64,000 nt of DNA from DATMER01 sp035556715 (GTDB lineage Bacteria; Acidobacteriota; Thermoanaerobaculia; Multivoradales; UBA5704), in assembly GCA_035556715.1 (NCBI GenBank), contig DATMER010000136.1:156356-220355 (forward strand). Direction: 5' to 3'. The notes below the pieces were generated by a model. The model did not search any database and was not told the origin of the DNA. It saw nothing but the letters and a program-made list of their open reading frames with translations. Of this stretch, positions 1-8,310 are shown one piece after another; the first letter of the stretch is position 1; each line of letters starts with the position of its first letter. Position numbers and translations under genes: made by a program.

Positions 1-415
1 GTGCGTGGGAGTCGATCAGCGTGCCGTCGTCCACCCAGGCGCCGGTGTTGATGAACATCGGGGGCATGCAGGTGACCCCCTTGCCCAGGTAGACGCCGTC
101 GCGGATCGAGGAGCCGCCGGGCACGATCCGGACCCCCGGGCTCAGCTCCCGCAGGGGATAGGTGTCCTTGTCGAAGAAGGGGAGGCTGTCCACGGACATG
201 TCGACGATCTTCCCCATGCGGAAGCCGAGGAGGATCCCCTGCTTGACCCAGGCGTTGACCCGCCAGCCGGACGGGGACGAGGGGTCCGGCTCCGCGGCCC
301 GGACCTCGCCCTGGTTGAGCGCCTGCTTGAAGCGGCGGAAGACGTCGAAATGCTCGTCCCGGTACTCGGCCGGCCGGGCAAAGAGAGTTTCAATCTCTTC
401 CCTCAGCTCAGGCAT
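1..415 (-). CDS. dapD: DapD, tetrahydrodipicolinate N-succinyltransferase (N-terminal part; runs off the left edge)
   Basis: Transfers succinyl from succinyl-CoA to tetrahydrodipicolinate in the succinylase branch of lysine/diaminopimelate synthesis. Only the first 138 codons are in the window (family length is about 270). The reading gives MPELREEIETLF at the start, then WVKQGILLGFRMG near residues 56-68 and the beginning of the left-handed beta-helix hexapeptide region (GVRIVPGGSSIRDGVYLG and GAWVDDGTLIDSHA), which are typical DapD blocks. The ATG at 413-415 overlaps the dapA stop by 8 bases, so it is translationally coupled as the last visible gene of the lysine operon. No stop codon is seen. 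Family call is firm from motifs; the active-site half lies outside the window. Confidence 0.9.
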   Translation of the reverse strand, partial: MPELREEIETLFARPAEYRDEHFDVFRRFKQALNQGEVRAAEPDPSSPSGWRVNAWVKQGILLGFRMGKIVDMSVDSLPFFDKDTYPLRELSPGVRIVPGGSSIRDGVYLGKGVTCMPPMFINTGAWVDDGTLIDSHA

Positions 416-1325
416 GAACCGGCTCTTCCACGCTCGGCACCTCGCTGCCGGGGATGAGCCCGAGTTCGAGCAGAACCTGCTCGATCTTCTTGAGGCTCTC
501 GGGCCTCGGCTGTACCGCCGGCAGGCGGTAGGCCGGCTCGATCAGTCCCATCATAGCGAGCGCCGCCTTGACCGGCCCCGGGTTCGACTCGATGAAGTTG
601 ATCTCCATCAAGGCGTGGAGCTGGCGGTGCATCCGCTGCGCGGCCGGGTAGTCCCCCTCCAGGCAGAGGGAGGCCAGCCGCGACATGGCGTAGGGGACCT
701 CGTTGGACACCACCGAGATCACTCCCAGGCCCCCGAGGGCCATCAGCGGCAGGGTGATGGCGTCGTCGCCCGAGAGCACCGCGAAGTCGTGGGGCACGGC
801 CTGGAAGATCTGCGACATCTGGGAGATGTTGCCCGACGCCTCCTTGACCGCCACGACCCGGTCGATCCGGGCCAGGCGGGCGAGGGTGGACGCTTCCACG
901 TTGAGCCCGGTGCGGCCGGGCACGTTGTAGACCACGATGGGCAGCCGGGTGGCGCGGGAGACCTCCCGGTAGTGGGCGACGAGGCCCTCCGGCGTGGGCT
1001 TGTTGTAGTAGGGGGTGACGACCAGCAGGCCGTCCGCGCCGAGGGCTTCGACCTCCTTGGCCAGCTCGACCACTTGGCGGGTGTCGTTGCCGCCCGATCC
1101 CGCCAGCACCGGGACCTTGCCGTTGGCCTCGTCGAGGGTGATCTCGACGACCCGCAGGTGCTCCTCGCGGCTGAGGGTCGGGTTCTCCCCCGTGGTGCCG
1201 CAGGGGACGAGGAAGTGGATGCCCGCCTCGATCTGGCGCTGGACGAGCCGGCGCAGCGCCTCCTCGTCGAGGGAGAGGTCGGACTTGAACGGAGTGACGA
1301 GAGCTGTGCCGCAGCCTTGGAACAT
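408..1325 (-). CDS. dapA: DapA, 4-hydroxy-tetrahydrodipicolinate synthase
   Basis: Class I aldolase-type (TIM barrel) enzyme condensing pyruvate with aspartate semialdehyde, the first committed step to diaminopimelate. It is 305 aa, the family's usual length is about 290-300. Visible catalytic features: GTTGEN at 43-48 (the Thr-Thr of the proton relay), Tyr133 and Arg138 in VVYNVPGRTG, and the Schiff-base lysine Lys161 in VAVKEASG. An in-frame upstream GTG/ATG set would extend it into dapB; I chose the ATG at 1323-1325 because the protein then starts just before the first barrel strand and a GAAAGG-like ribosome site lies about 7 bases upstream. It sits 11 bases after dapB and overlaps dapD. 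Confidence 0.95.
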   Translation of the reverse strand: MFQGCGTALVTPFKSDLSLDEEALRRLVQRQIEAGIHFLVPCGTTGENPTLSREEHLRVVEITLDEANGKVPVLAGSGGNDTRQVVELAKEVEALGADGLLVVTPYYNKPTPEGLVAHYREVSRATRLPIVVYNVPGRTGLNVEASTLARLARIDRVVAVKEASGNISQMSQIFQAVPHDFAVLSGDDAITLPLMALGGLGVISVVSNEVPYAMSRLASLCLEGDYPAAQRMHRQLHALMEINFIESNPGPVKAALAMMGLIEPAYRLPAVQPRPESLKKIEQVLLELGLIPGSEVPSVEEPVHA

Positions 1326-1336
1326 GGCAGTGCCTT

Positions 1337-2035
1337 TCACCGGGAAGGAGAGACGATCTCCTCCCAGACCTGACTGAACTCGTAGAAGCCGCGCCGGCCG
1401 GCCATCCAACGCGCGGCGCGCAGGGCTCCGTGCGCGAATCCGGCCCGGCTGCGGGCGGTGTGCTGAAGGGTGATGGTATCAGCCTCCGAGTCGAACCCGA
1501 TCTGATGAGTGCCGGGGATCGCGCCGGCCCGGTTGCTCGCCACGTCGATCCCCCGGTCCCATCCCGCGGACTCCATCGCCCGCCGGATCTGGAGGAGAGT
1601 GCCCGAGGGCGCGTCCTTCTTCTTGCTGTGGTGGATCTCGTAGAGCCACGCTTCATAAGCGGTCTCGTCCGCCAGCAGGCGGGCCGCGGCTTCGGACAGC
1701 TTGTAGAAGACCTGCACCCCCACCGAGAAGTTGGCGCCGTGCAGGAATCCCGCTCCCTGTTGCTCCATAACCTCCCGCACCCGGGGCAGTGCCTCGTGCC
1801 AGCCGGTCGTCCCCACCACCAGGGGGACTCCCAGAGGGGCCAGCCGCTCGACCGTAGAGGGCACAGCCGAAGCGGTGGAGAAGTCCACGGCCACGTCCAC
1901 TCCCTGGAAGCGCTCCGGGCTGATCTCGTGGTCCGAGCTGTCCAGCCGGAGCGCCACCTCGAACCCGTGCCCGGGGGCGAGCTGCTCCACGAGCTTGCCC
2001 ATCCGTCCATATCCTATGAGCGCCAGCTTCTTCAT
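1337..2035 (-). CDS. dapB: DapB, 4-hydroxy-tetrahydrodipicolinate reductase (short form)
   Basis: NAD(P)H-dependent reductase following DapA in the pathway. Rossmann motif GYGRMG at residues 8-13, GTTGW at 75-79 and the signature HHSKKKDAPSG starting at His135-His136 (catalytic His and substrate-binding Lys) are all present. At 232 aa it is shorter than the enteric enzyme (about 270) because loops after the first strand and in the middle are trimmed, as in other compact DapB enzymes. Its ATG overlaps the lysC stop as ATGA (2032-2035), a classic coupled overlap. Substrate class is firm; cofactor preference cannot be read. Confidence 0.93.
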   Translation of the reverse strand: MKKLALIGYGRMGKLVEQLAPGHGFEVALRLDSSDHEISPERFQGVDVAVDFSTASAVPSTVERLAPLGVPLVVGTTGWHEALPRVREVMEQQGAGFLHGANFSVGVQVFYKLSEAAARLLADETAYEAWLYEIHHSKKKDAPSGTLLQIRRAMESAGWDRGIDVASNRAGAIPGTHQIGFDSEADTITLQHTARSRAGFAHGALRAARWMAGRRGFYEFSQVWEEIVSPSR

Positions 2036-3420
2036 TCGATGGGTTCTCCTGGCGGGCCTGGGAAAACCCGCTCGTGCAGCTCGGCCACCACGGCCTCGGC
2101 CTCCCGCTCGTCCACCAGGCAGCGGACACAGGGTGCGGACACCCCCTGGAGGACCAGCCGCGGCTCCCAGGGCCGCGCCATCTCCAGGGTCATCGCCGCA
2201 AGTCCGGGGCTGGACGCCAGATCCTCGGAAACCAGCGTGATCACGGTCTTGCCGCGGCCGACCTCCACGCGGGAGAAGCCCTCGAGCGCCTCCCGGATCT
2301 CAGAGAGACGGTCTGCGTGTTCCAGGGACAGCTCGGCCCGGTGCTCGTCCGCGCCAAGCGAAAGCAGCGACGGCCGGAAGCGCTCGCAGATCTCCCAGAC
2401 CCGGTCCAGGAAGCCGCCCGTGCCCGAGGGCCGCACCGTCAGGTGGTGGATGCCGGGCTTGCAGGCGATGGACTTGATCCCCGGCGCCGCCGCGGCGGTG
2501 CGCCGGCCGATCAGGGTCCCCTCGGCGATCCCCTGAGGGGATGCAAGATGGAGGTGCCAGGAGTTGAGGATGCGGATCGGGACATCTGCCCGGCTGGCCG
2601 GTTCGAGCGTTCCGTAATGGGGTTTCTTGGCTCCGGAGCAGGCGAGTTCCAGGGCCTCGTCGAAGGACAGCGTCCGGACACGCCGCGCCATGCGGACGAT
2701 GCGCGGGTCCGCGGTCAGGATGCCATCCACGTCGGTCCAGATCTGGACCTCCTCGGCGCGGATCGCGGCGCCGACGATGGCGGCGGAGAAGTCCGACCCC
2801 TCCTTGCCCAGGGTGGTGATGACACCATCGATCGTCGCGCCCACGTAGCCGCCGAGCACCGGAACCCGTCCCTCCTCAACGTGGGGGAGGATCGCCTCGC
2901 GCATCCGGGGCTCGGTCTCTTCATAGACCGGCTTGGCGCGGGTGAAATCGCTGTTCGTGACGAGGACCTGGCGGCAGTCGATCCAGGGCGCCTCCACCCC
3001 GTTCTGAAACGAGTCCAGGGCAAGGGAGAGGATGGCGCTCGACACCAGCTCGCCGAAGCTCGCCACGTGATCGGCGAGCCGCGGAGTCACCCGTCCCGCG
3101 GCATTGATCTCTTCGAGCACCGCGTGAAGCTCCCCGAAGTAGCGCTCCAGCATGGCGGCGAGCACGGGGTGCCCCTCGGGGCGGACCGCTGCGCGGGATT
3201 CGCGCCAGTGGTAGTCCCGAAGCTCTTCGAACAGAGCCCAGGCCCGAGGCAGATCCAGGTCCCCGGCGGCTGCGGCATCGGCGGCTTCGAGCAGCTTGCG
3301 GGTGGTCTTGGCCATGGCCGAGACCACCACCACCGGCTGCCGGTGGCGCTGCCCGCGGACGATCCCCACCACGCGCTCGATGGACTGCGCGGTGTCCACC
3401 GAGCTGCCGCCGAACTTCAT
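2032..3420 (-). CDS. lysC: Aspartate kinase (lysine-sensitive LysC type)
   Basis: Phosphorylates aspartate, the entry point of the aspartate family pathway. From the ATG chosen here it is 462 aa: KFGGSS at residues 2-7 (ATP site), TTLGKEGSDFSAA and WTDVDGILTADPR in the kinase core, then a C-terminal half with two ACT-like regulatory domains that likely bind an end-product inhibitor. The usual GAKVLHP block is replaced by GAKKPHYGT, a small departure. A GTG at 3427-3429 overlaps the asd stop as GTGA and would add three residues; it is an equally plausible start. Next to asd and dapB, so the job is lysine/DAP supply. Confidence 0.93.
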   Translation of the reverse strand: MKFGGSSVDTAQSIERVVGIVRGQRHRQPVVVVSAMAKTTRKLLEAADAAAAGDLDLPRAWALFEELRDYHWRESRAAVRPEGHPVLAAMLERYFGELHAVLEEINAAGRVTPRLADHVASFGELVSSAILSLALDSFQNGVEAPWIDCRQVLVTNSDFTRAKPVYEETEPRMREAILPHVEEGRVPVLGGYVGATIDGVITTLGKEGSDFSAAIVGAAIRAEEVQIWTDVDGILTADPRIVRMARRVRTLSFDEALELACSGAKKPHYGTLEPASRADVPIRILNSWHLHLASPQGIAEGTLIGRRTAAAAPGIKSIACKPGIHHLTVRPSGTGGFLDRVWEICERFRPSLLSLGADEHRAELSLEHADRLSEIREALEGFSRVEVGRGKTVITLVSEDLASSPGLAAMTLEMARPWEPRLVLQGVSAPCVRCLVDEREAEAVVAELHERVFPGPPGEPIE

Positions 3421-3425
3421 CACGA

Positions 3426-4475
3426 TCACGAGCCGAGCAACCCCTCGCTCTTCATCAGCTCCGCGTTGAGCACGGCCGCGCCCGCGGCGCCGCGGAGGAC
3501 GTTGTGGGAGAGCGCCACCAGCTTCCAGTGGAGCACGGAGCACTCCCGGATGCGGCCGACCGGGGTGGCCATGCCCTTCTCCAGGCCGGAGTCCTTGCGG
3601 GTCTGGGGTCGGTCCGGCGCCTCCATGACATGGATCGGCCTGCGCGGTGCCGAAGGGAGCTCCCGCTCCTGGGGCACGCCGCGGAACCCGGCGAGCGCCT
3701 CGACCAGCTCCTCCCGCGACGGCCGGCGCTCGAACTCCAGGCTCATCGCCACCATGTGGCCGTCGATCGCGGGCACCCGGTGGCAGCTCGCGCTCACCCC
3801 CATGGGCAGCGGCTCGATGCGGTCGCCCATGAAGTCGCCGAGGATCTTCTGGGGCTCGCTCTCGACCTTCTCCTCCTCGCCGCCGATGTACGGGATGACG
3901 TTGCCGAGGATGTCGAGTGACGGGACGCCGGGGTAGCCTGCGCCGGAGACTGCCTGGAACGTGGTCACCACGGCGTTCATGAGCCCGAACTGCTTCAGGG
4001 GGGCGAGAGCCATGACCAGGCCCACGGCCGCGCAGTTGGGGTTGGTGACGATGGCGCCCTCCCACCCCCGCTCCCGGCGCTGTGCCGAAAGCAGCCCCAG
4101 GTGGCCGGGGTTGACCTCGGGGATGAGCAGGGGGACGTCCTCGGCCATCCGGTAGTGGCTGGAATTGGAGACCACGATGTGTCCCTGCTCGGCAAAGGCG
4201 CGCTCGATCTCCCCGGCCTGGTTGGAGGCCATGGACGAGAAGACCAGCTTCGGCCCGCGGCCGGGAACGGCCTCGTCCACGGACAGATCGGCCACATTGG
4301 CCGGTGGCGCGCCTTCAAGCTGCCAAGAGGTCGCCTCCCGGTAGCTCTTGCCCGCGCTCCGGTCGCTCGCCGCGAGCCACTTCACCTCGAACCAGGGATG
4401 GTCCTCCAGGAGCTGGATGAACCGCTGTCCCACCGTACCGGTGGCCCCCAGGATGCCGACCTCGATCTTTTTCAT
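3426..4475 (-). CDS. asd: Aspartate-semialdehyde dehydrogenase (archaeal/fungal-type)
   Basis: Reduces aspartyl phosphate to the semialdehyde with NADPH. 349 aa; nucleotide loop GATGTVG at 10-16, catalytic Cys148 in TNPNCAAVG, and His240 in RVPAIDGH as the likely general base. The layout (RVPAIDGHM, then a long C-terminal helix region) resembles the archaeal/fungal branch more than the enteric Asd. It precedes lysC, which it overlaps by 4 bases if lysC uses its GTG, and its own ATG overlaps the upstream M20 gene stop as ATGA (4472-4475). Start is supported by that coupling and by the first strand MKKIEVGILG. Confidence 0.94.
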   Translation of the reverse strand: MKKIEVGILGATGTVGQRFIQLLEDHPWFEVKWLAASDRSAGKSYREATSWQLEGAPPANVADLSVDEAVPGRGPKLVFSSMASNQAGEIERAFAEQGHIVVSNSSHYRMAEDVPLLIPEVNPGHLGLLSAQRRERGWEGAIVTNPNCAAVGLVMALAPLKQFGLMNAVVTTFQAVSGAGYPGVPSLDILGNVIPYIGGEEEKVESEPQKILGDFMGDRIEPLPMGVSASCHRVPAIDGHMVAMSLEFERRPSREELVEALAGFRGVPQERELPSAPRRPIHVMEAPDRPQTRKDSGLEKGMATPVGRIRECSVLHWKLVALSHNVLRGAAGAAVLNAELMKSEGLLGS

Positions 4476-5464
4476 GGTCCGGATTCTAGCAAGCGCCGCA
4501 CCATCCCCGCATAGAGGCGGACGGCCTCCTCCAACTCCCGCTTCGGCACCCGCTCCCCGGGTGTGTGGGCGAGGTGGATGCTCCCGGGTCCGAGGAGGAA
4601 CGGCTCTCCCCAGGCGCCCAGCCGGGGGATGTCGGTCGTGTACTTGACCGCGGTGGTCTCGAACCCGGGGAGGGACCCCAGCCGCATCGCCCGGGTCTCG
4701 CGCTCCTCCGCGATCTCCACATCCGCCAGGGCGCTATGGATCGCCCGGCGAAGCTCCGCCGTGTCCCCGACCGTGCGGATCAGGGCCTCGGCCCGGGCCT
4801 GGTCGGCGATCACATTGGACGCTCGGCCGCCGGAAATCGTGCCGACGTTCAGCGTCGTCTCGCCCAGGATGGGATCGGAAGGCAGGGGCACGCTCCGAAG
4901 CCGGGCCAAAGCCTCCAGGAGACGGTCGATGGCCGATTCGCCCAACTCGGGATAGGCGGAGTGAGCCATCCGTCCCGAAGCTTCGATCCGGAGGTAGAGC
5001 GCCCCCTTGGACCCGAGAGCGAGCCGGTTCTCCGTAGGCTCGCCATTGATGAGGAAGCGCGACCCGCGGGGGTTCCGGTTGGCCACCTGCGCACCGATGC
5101 TGTCGGTCTCCTCGCCCACGACCAGGAGCAACCCGAACCCGCTCGCCCCCTGGGACAGAAGCGTCTCGATCGCCTTGATCATCGAGGCAAGGATGCCCTT
5201 GGTGTCGCACGCCCCCCGGCCATGGACGTGCTCGCCGTCCTCCGAAGAAGGGAAGAACGGAGGAACGGTGTCGATATGGGTCGAAAGGACGACCTCGGGA
5301 CGACCCCAGCTCGCGAACAGATTGAAGCGGTCCCCCTCGACCGGCATCCGCTCCACGGTGCCCAGCCTGGACAGGTACTCGAAGAGGAACTCGCTGACCG
5401 CGCGCTCGTTGCCGGTGACCGACTCGATGTCGATCAGGGCGCGGGTGAGGGGTATGAGGTCCAT
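4472..5464 (-). CDS. M20-family metallo-deacylase, probable DapE-like desuccinylase
   Basis: Two-zinc amidohydrolase of the M20 family (DapE/ArgE/LysK/CPG2). 330 aa, with metal/catalytic residues visible: His63 and Asp65 in STHIDTVPP, Asp87 in GRGACDTKG, Glu118-Glu119 in VVGEETDS, Glu142 in INGEPTE, and a C-terminal HLAHTPGE histidine. As first gene of an operon holding dapD (succinyltransferase), removal of succinyl from N-succinyl-diaminopimelate is the likely role, but M20 motifs do not fix the substrate and an N-acetyl-lysine or ornithine deacetylase is possible. Only 27 bases separate its ATG from the divergent small gene. Confidence 0.85.
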   Translation of the reverse strand: MDLIPLTRALIDIESVTGNERAVSEFLFEYLSRLGTVERMPVEGDRFNLFASWGRPEVVLSTHIDTVPPFFPSSEDGEHVHGRGACDTKGILASMIKAIETLLSQGASGFGLLLVVGEETDSIGAQVANRNPRGSRFLINGEPTENRLALGSKGALYLRIEASGRMAHSAYPELGESAIDRLLEALARLRSVPLPSDPILGETTLNVGTISGGRASNVIADQARAEALIRTVGDTAELRRAIHSALADVEIAEERETRAMRLGSLPGFETTAVKYTTDIPRLGAWGEPFLLGPGSIHLAHTPGERVPKRELEEAVRLYAGMVRRLLESGP

Positions 5465-5471
5465 GCTCCAG

Positions 5472-5493
5472 ACACCTCCAAAAGGTGTATAAT
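5472..5493. promoter_or_regulatory. Compact divergent promoter with ACACCT...AGGTGT palindrome and TATAAT
   Basis: The 27-base gap between the lysine operon (minus) and the small-protein cassette (plus) holds an inverted repeat ACACCT-5-AGGTGT (5472-5488) running into a perfect TATAAT at 5488-5493. On the plus strand the hexamer ends 7 bases before the ATG at 5501, which fits a leaderless transcript; on the minus strand the same sequence reads as a TTATAC/TATACA -10-like element and a GGAGGTG ribosome site precedes the M20 ATG. No clear -35 was found. Promoter function is inference. Confidence 0.45.
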
Positions 5494-5500
5494 GTCGTCC

Positions 5501-5746
5501 ATGAGCGAGCCCGCTTTACCGACCCCGCCCGCCGGAAAGGGCAAACGTTCTATGGTGGTGCGAGGTCTGCGTACCGGCAAGATCCATCTCACCAAGGCAT
5601 CGGCCAGCGAGATTCTCCATTCTGTGGGAGTACGCCCCTCTGACGCCAGAGTGGCCGCAAAGGCTCTTCGAGCTGCAGAAAAGGTGCCCCAGCCTCAGAA
5701 GGTATCCGCAGCCATCCGAAAGACGAAAAGCCGCAACGCTCGTTGA
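5501..5746 (+). CDS. Small basic protein of unknown function, partner of the TIR-like gene
   Basis: 81 aa and rich in Lys/Arg, with a short Pro-rich N-terminus, a strand-like segment MVVRGLRTGKIHLTKASA and a probable helix-turn-helix-sized region SEILHSVGVRPSDARVAAKALRAA, then a basic tail. I do not recognise a named family. Its stop (5744-5746) is directly followed by the ATG of the next gene, so the two are one transcription unit and probably work together. An ATG at 5492 would add three residues but lies inside the TATAAT; the ATG at 5501 is preferred. It could be a DNA- or RNA-binding regulator or an antitoxin-like partner; that is inference from size and charge only. Confidence 0.7.
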   Translation: MSEPALPTPPAGKGKRSMVVRGLRTGKIHLTKASASEILHSVGVRPSDARVAAKALRAAEKVPQPQKVSAAIRKTKSRNAR

Positions 5747-6343
5747 ATGCCCTCGCCAACTCGCGATCCCAGTGGGGTCTTCCTGAACGTCCCCTTCGAC
5801 CCCGCCTACCAGTCGTTCTTCGTGACTCTCGTCAGTGCCCTTGTTTCTTTGGGACAGACACCACGCTGCGTGCTCGAGGTTCGCGAGCGCGGCCAGGGCC
5901 GACTTGCTCGCATTTACGAATTACTTCGATCCTGCGGGGTATCCATTCATGATCTCTGCCGCACCGGTCAGCCGGCAAGGTTCAATATGCCGTTCGAACT
6001 GGGACTGGCATGTTCGATTGCCTTGGCTGGCGGTCCTCATGATGTCGTCGTGCTCGACACCGTCCCGTACCGCCTCGATAGGACCCTCAGCGACTACAAG
6101 GGCCGTGATCCTCTGATCTACCACCGTCGCGTCGATAGTCTCATCGACTGTATTGCCGATGTTTTCCAGATCGCGCACGAGCCTACTCCAAACGTCCTGA
6201 AAGCCGAGGCCCGCATCCTTCGGAAGTCAGCCCGAGAGATCGCAAGACAGTACGGCGGCACCGTCTTCCGTCCGGCGGCCTTTCGCGCCCTTGTCGCTGC
6301 CGCAACCAACAGGGCCAGATCACAGGGATTGATCCCGCCTTAG
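5747..6343 (+). CDS. TIR/Rossmann-like protein with RFNMPFELG motif, function unknown
   Basis: 198 aa soluble protein. Blocks seen: VFLNVPFDPAY (10-21, first strand and loop), PRCVLE (39-44), RIYELLRSCGVSIHDL (55-70) and RFNMPFELGLA (79-89, with Glu84), then a strand VVVLDTVPYR. I associate this order with a widespread but uncharacterised family of bacterial proteins whose fold looks like TIR or nucleoside-deoxyribosyltransferase-like Rossmannoids, in which a Glu on the helix after strand 3 is catalytic; that link is inference. The C-terminal 60 residues are helical and basic. It is coupled to the small basic gene with no gap and its 3' end overlaps the convergent serine hydrolase by 24 bases. 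Confidence 0.75.
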   Translation: MPSPTRDPSGVFLNVPFDPAYQSFFVTLVSALVSLGQTPRCVLEVRERGQGRLARIYELLRSCGVSIHDLCRTGQPARFNMPFELGLACSIALAGGPHDVVVLDTVPYRLDRTLSDYKGRDPLIYHRRVDSLIDCIADVFQIAHEPTPNVLKAEARILRKSAREIARQYGGTVFRPAAFRALVAAATNRARSQGLIPP

Positions 6344-7813
6344 GTACCGGAGTCCCTTCGCCCTCGGCGTGTTCAGTACGAATCCTTCGGGATCGAACCG
6401 CATCGTCCCCAGGATCTCGTGGCGGAAGCCATCCTGGGCGAAGGGCTCCAGGGGGATCTCCTGCCCGCCGAGCTGCAGGACGAGCGCGCCTTCTCGGACG
6501 GCGAAGGAGAGATCTCCTCCCACCTCCTCGGACCTGTAAGTACCGGCGTATCCGGACGGGTCCGGCGGAGCGGACGGCTCGATCCTCTCGAAGCGCATGA
6601 GGCCGGCGTCGCCGGTCTCCGTCAGGAATCCGGAGCCGAAGGTGACCTCGACAGTCCCCGGTGTCCCGGGTATCCGGAAGCGGCCTCCTCCCAGGGGAGC
6701 GAGCTCGCGCTCGGCTCCGAAGCGGAGGAGGACGACCTTGCCATCCTTCATCCAGACCTTTCGGAAGGAGTCTCCCTCCCGGTCCCAGTAGAGCCCGGCG
6801 GGGGCATCCGCTGGGACGACGGGGGGCTCCGGCTGCAGGCGGTCTCCCAGGAAGATCGCGGCTACCTCGCGGGTTCGGCGGCTGGGGGCTCCGGCCGGGG
6901 TGTTGCAGAGGCAGGCGATCGTCAGACTCGCTTCGGGGAAGCTGAGCAGGTCGGAGACGTAGCCCAGCGTGGAGCCGCCGTGGCCGACCGTCCGCATGCC
7001 GCGGAAGTCCCGGAGGAAGAGGCCTCCGGCGTAGCCCAGGGGCGTGCCGTCCCGAAGCTTCCCCGGCTGCCCGGGCTTGGCGAGGGCCATGTCCCAACGC
7101 GAGAGATCTCCGGCGGTGGAGAGGAGGCCGGTGTCCCCCACCGTGCCGGCCCAGGTGCGGAAGACGCCGCTGGGAAAGTAGCTGTCCGCCCGGTTCAGGA
7201 CGATCCGGGTGGGATCGTCGAAGAAGCGCGTGCTCGTCATGCCCAGCGGCTTGAAGAGGTTTTCCTCGGCGAACCGGCTGAGAGGCTGGCCGCTCGCCTT
7301 CTCCACGACGGCCGCGAGCAGGACGTAGCCTGAGTTGGTGTAGGAGTGGCGCTCTCCAGGTGGAAAATCGAGCCCCTTCTGCCGGGCCAGAAGATCGATC
7401 ACCTCACGCGGCTTTACCGGCTTGAGCTCCGGATGCCCTGCCAACGATCGGAGGAAGAGATAATCCCGCACTCCTCCCGTGTGATGGATCAGATGGCGGA
7501 GGGTGACCGCCTGATAGATTCCAGGCAGTTCCGGCAGGTGCTTCCGTATCGAATCGTCCAGCGAGAGCCGCCCCTGGTCTTCCAGGACGAAGACGCTCGC
7601 CGCCGTGAACATCTTGGAGACGGAGCCGGTGTCGAAGACCGTCCGGGGAGTGATCGGCACCCCGTGCTCCAGGTCGGCGGTCCCATAGCCGCGCTCGTAG
7701 ACGATTACCCCATCCCGGGACACGGCCAGGGCGCAGCCCGGCGAGCCCGGCGAGAGGTCGGCGAAGACGGCGTCGATCGCCGCGGCCAGGAGAAAGGCTG
7801 TGAGAACGGTCAT
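6320..7813 (-). CDS. Secreted serine hydrolase, beta-lactamase/penicillin-binding-like (class C fold)
   Basis: 497 aa. A short signal peptide (hydrophobic residues 3-18, likely cut near VFA-DL) is followed by a beta-lactamase-related domain: Ser64-x-x-Lys67 in TGSVSKMF, Tyr158-x-Asn160 in HSYTNSGY and HGG at 278-280. The last 150 residues form a beta-rich extra domain of the kind found in esterase/D-aminopeptidase relatives. Such proteins are periplasmic peptidases, esterases or, rarely, beta-lactamases; the substrate cannot be read. Monocistronic on the minus strand; its 3' end overlaps the converging TIR-like gene. Confidence 0.88.
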   Translation of the reverse strand: MTVLTAFLLAAAIDAVFADLSPGSPGCALAVSRDGVIVYERGYGTADLEHGVPITPRTVFDTGSVSKMFTAASVFVLEDQGRLSLDDSIRKHLPELPGIYQAVTLRHLIHHTGGVRDYLFLRSLAGHPELKPVKPREVIDLLARQKGLDFPPGERHSYTNSGYVLLAAVVEKASGQPLSRFAEENLFKPLGMTSTRFFDDPTRIVLNRADSYFPSGVFRTWAGTVGDTGLLSTAGDLSRWDMALAKPGQPGKLRDGTPLGYAGGLFLRDFRGMRTVGHGGSTLGYVSDLLSFPEASLTIACLCNTPAGAPSRRTREVAAIFLGDRLQPEPPVVPADAPAGLYWDREGDSFRKVWMKDGKVVLLRFGAERELAPLGGGRFRIPGTPGTVEVTFGSGFLTETGDAGLMRFERIEPSAPPDPSGYAGTYRSEEVGGDLSFAVREGALVLQLGGQEIPLEPFAQDGFRHEILGTMRFDPEGFVLNTPRAKGLRYLRRDQSL

Positions 7814-7899
7814 CCGGACGGCAAGCTTAGCCCGGTCCGGGTTGAATTGCCGGCCGGCCGGTCATATGGTATTGCCGTTCCCATCCTGAGGAGGAGTCG

Positions 7900-8310
7900 A
7901 TGGCCGAGACCCGCCGAGTCGGTTCCCACGCCACCTGGTTCGAGGAGCCTGACGTCATCGCCCTGCGGCTGACCGGGCCCGTGTCCCTGGAAGAGAGCGA
8001 GGTCCTCGCCCGTCTTCATGAAGACATGGCCCGGGGCCGGGAGAAGGTCTTCATGCTGGTCGACATGGCGGAGTTCGGGGGAGGCACGCCGGAAGGCCGC
8101 AAGGTCACCGGCGCCGCTCTCTCCCGCATGCCGGTCCAGGGGGTCGCCATTCACCAGGCCAAGATGACGGCCAGGGTGATGGCCAAGCTCGTCCTCACCG
8201 GCACCCGGCTCTTCCGCAAGGGTGACGGTTTCCCCACCGAGTTCTTCGGCGAGGAGGCCGCGGCCCGGGTCTGGATCGAGGAGCGGCGGGGAGCCGCGGT
8301 CGCCCGCTAG
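7900..8310 (+). CDS. STAS/SpoIIAA-like small protein
   Basis: 136 aa cytoplasmic protein with the alternating strand-helix pattern of SpoIIAA/STAS-like proteins: a strand VIALRLTGPVS, helix LEESEVLARLHEDMA, strand KVFMLVDMAEF, and a later strand GVAIHQ followed by helix AKMTARVMAKLVLTGTRLF. These single-domain proteins are usually of unknown function. A strong ribosome site GAGGAGG sits 6 bases before the ATG. Stands alone between two minus-strand genes, so it is probably its own transcription unit. Family assignment is by fold pattern only. Confidence 0.7.
   Translation: MAETRRVGSHATWFEEPDVIALRLTGPVSLEESEVLARLHEDMARGREKVFMLVDMAEFGGGTPEGRKVTGAALSRMPVQGVAIHQAKMTARVMAKLVLTGTRLFRKGDGFPTEFFGEEAAARVWIEERRGAAVAR

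Noticed and set aside
7346..7972. 208-codon plus-strand frame between the serine hydrolase and the STAS-like gene
   Set aside because: Antisense to the hydrolase catalytic region and overlaps the well-supported start at 7900.
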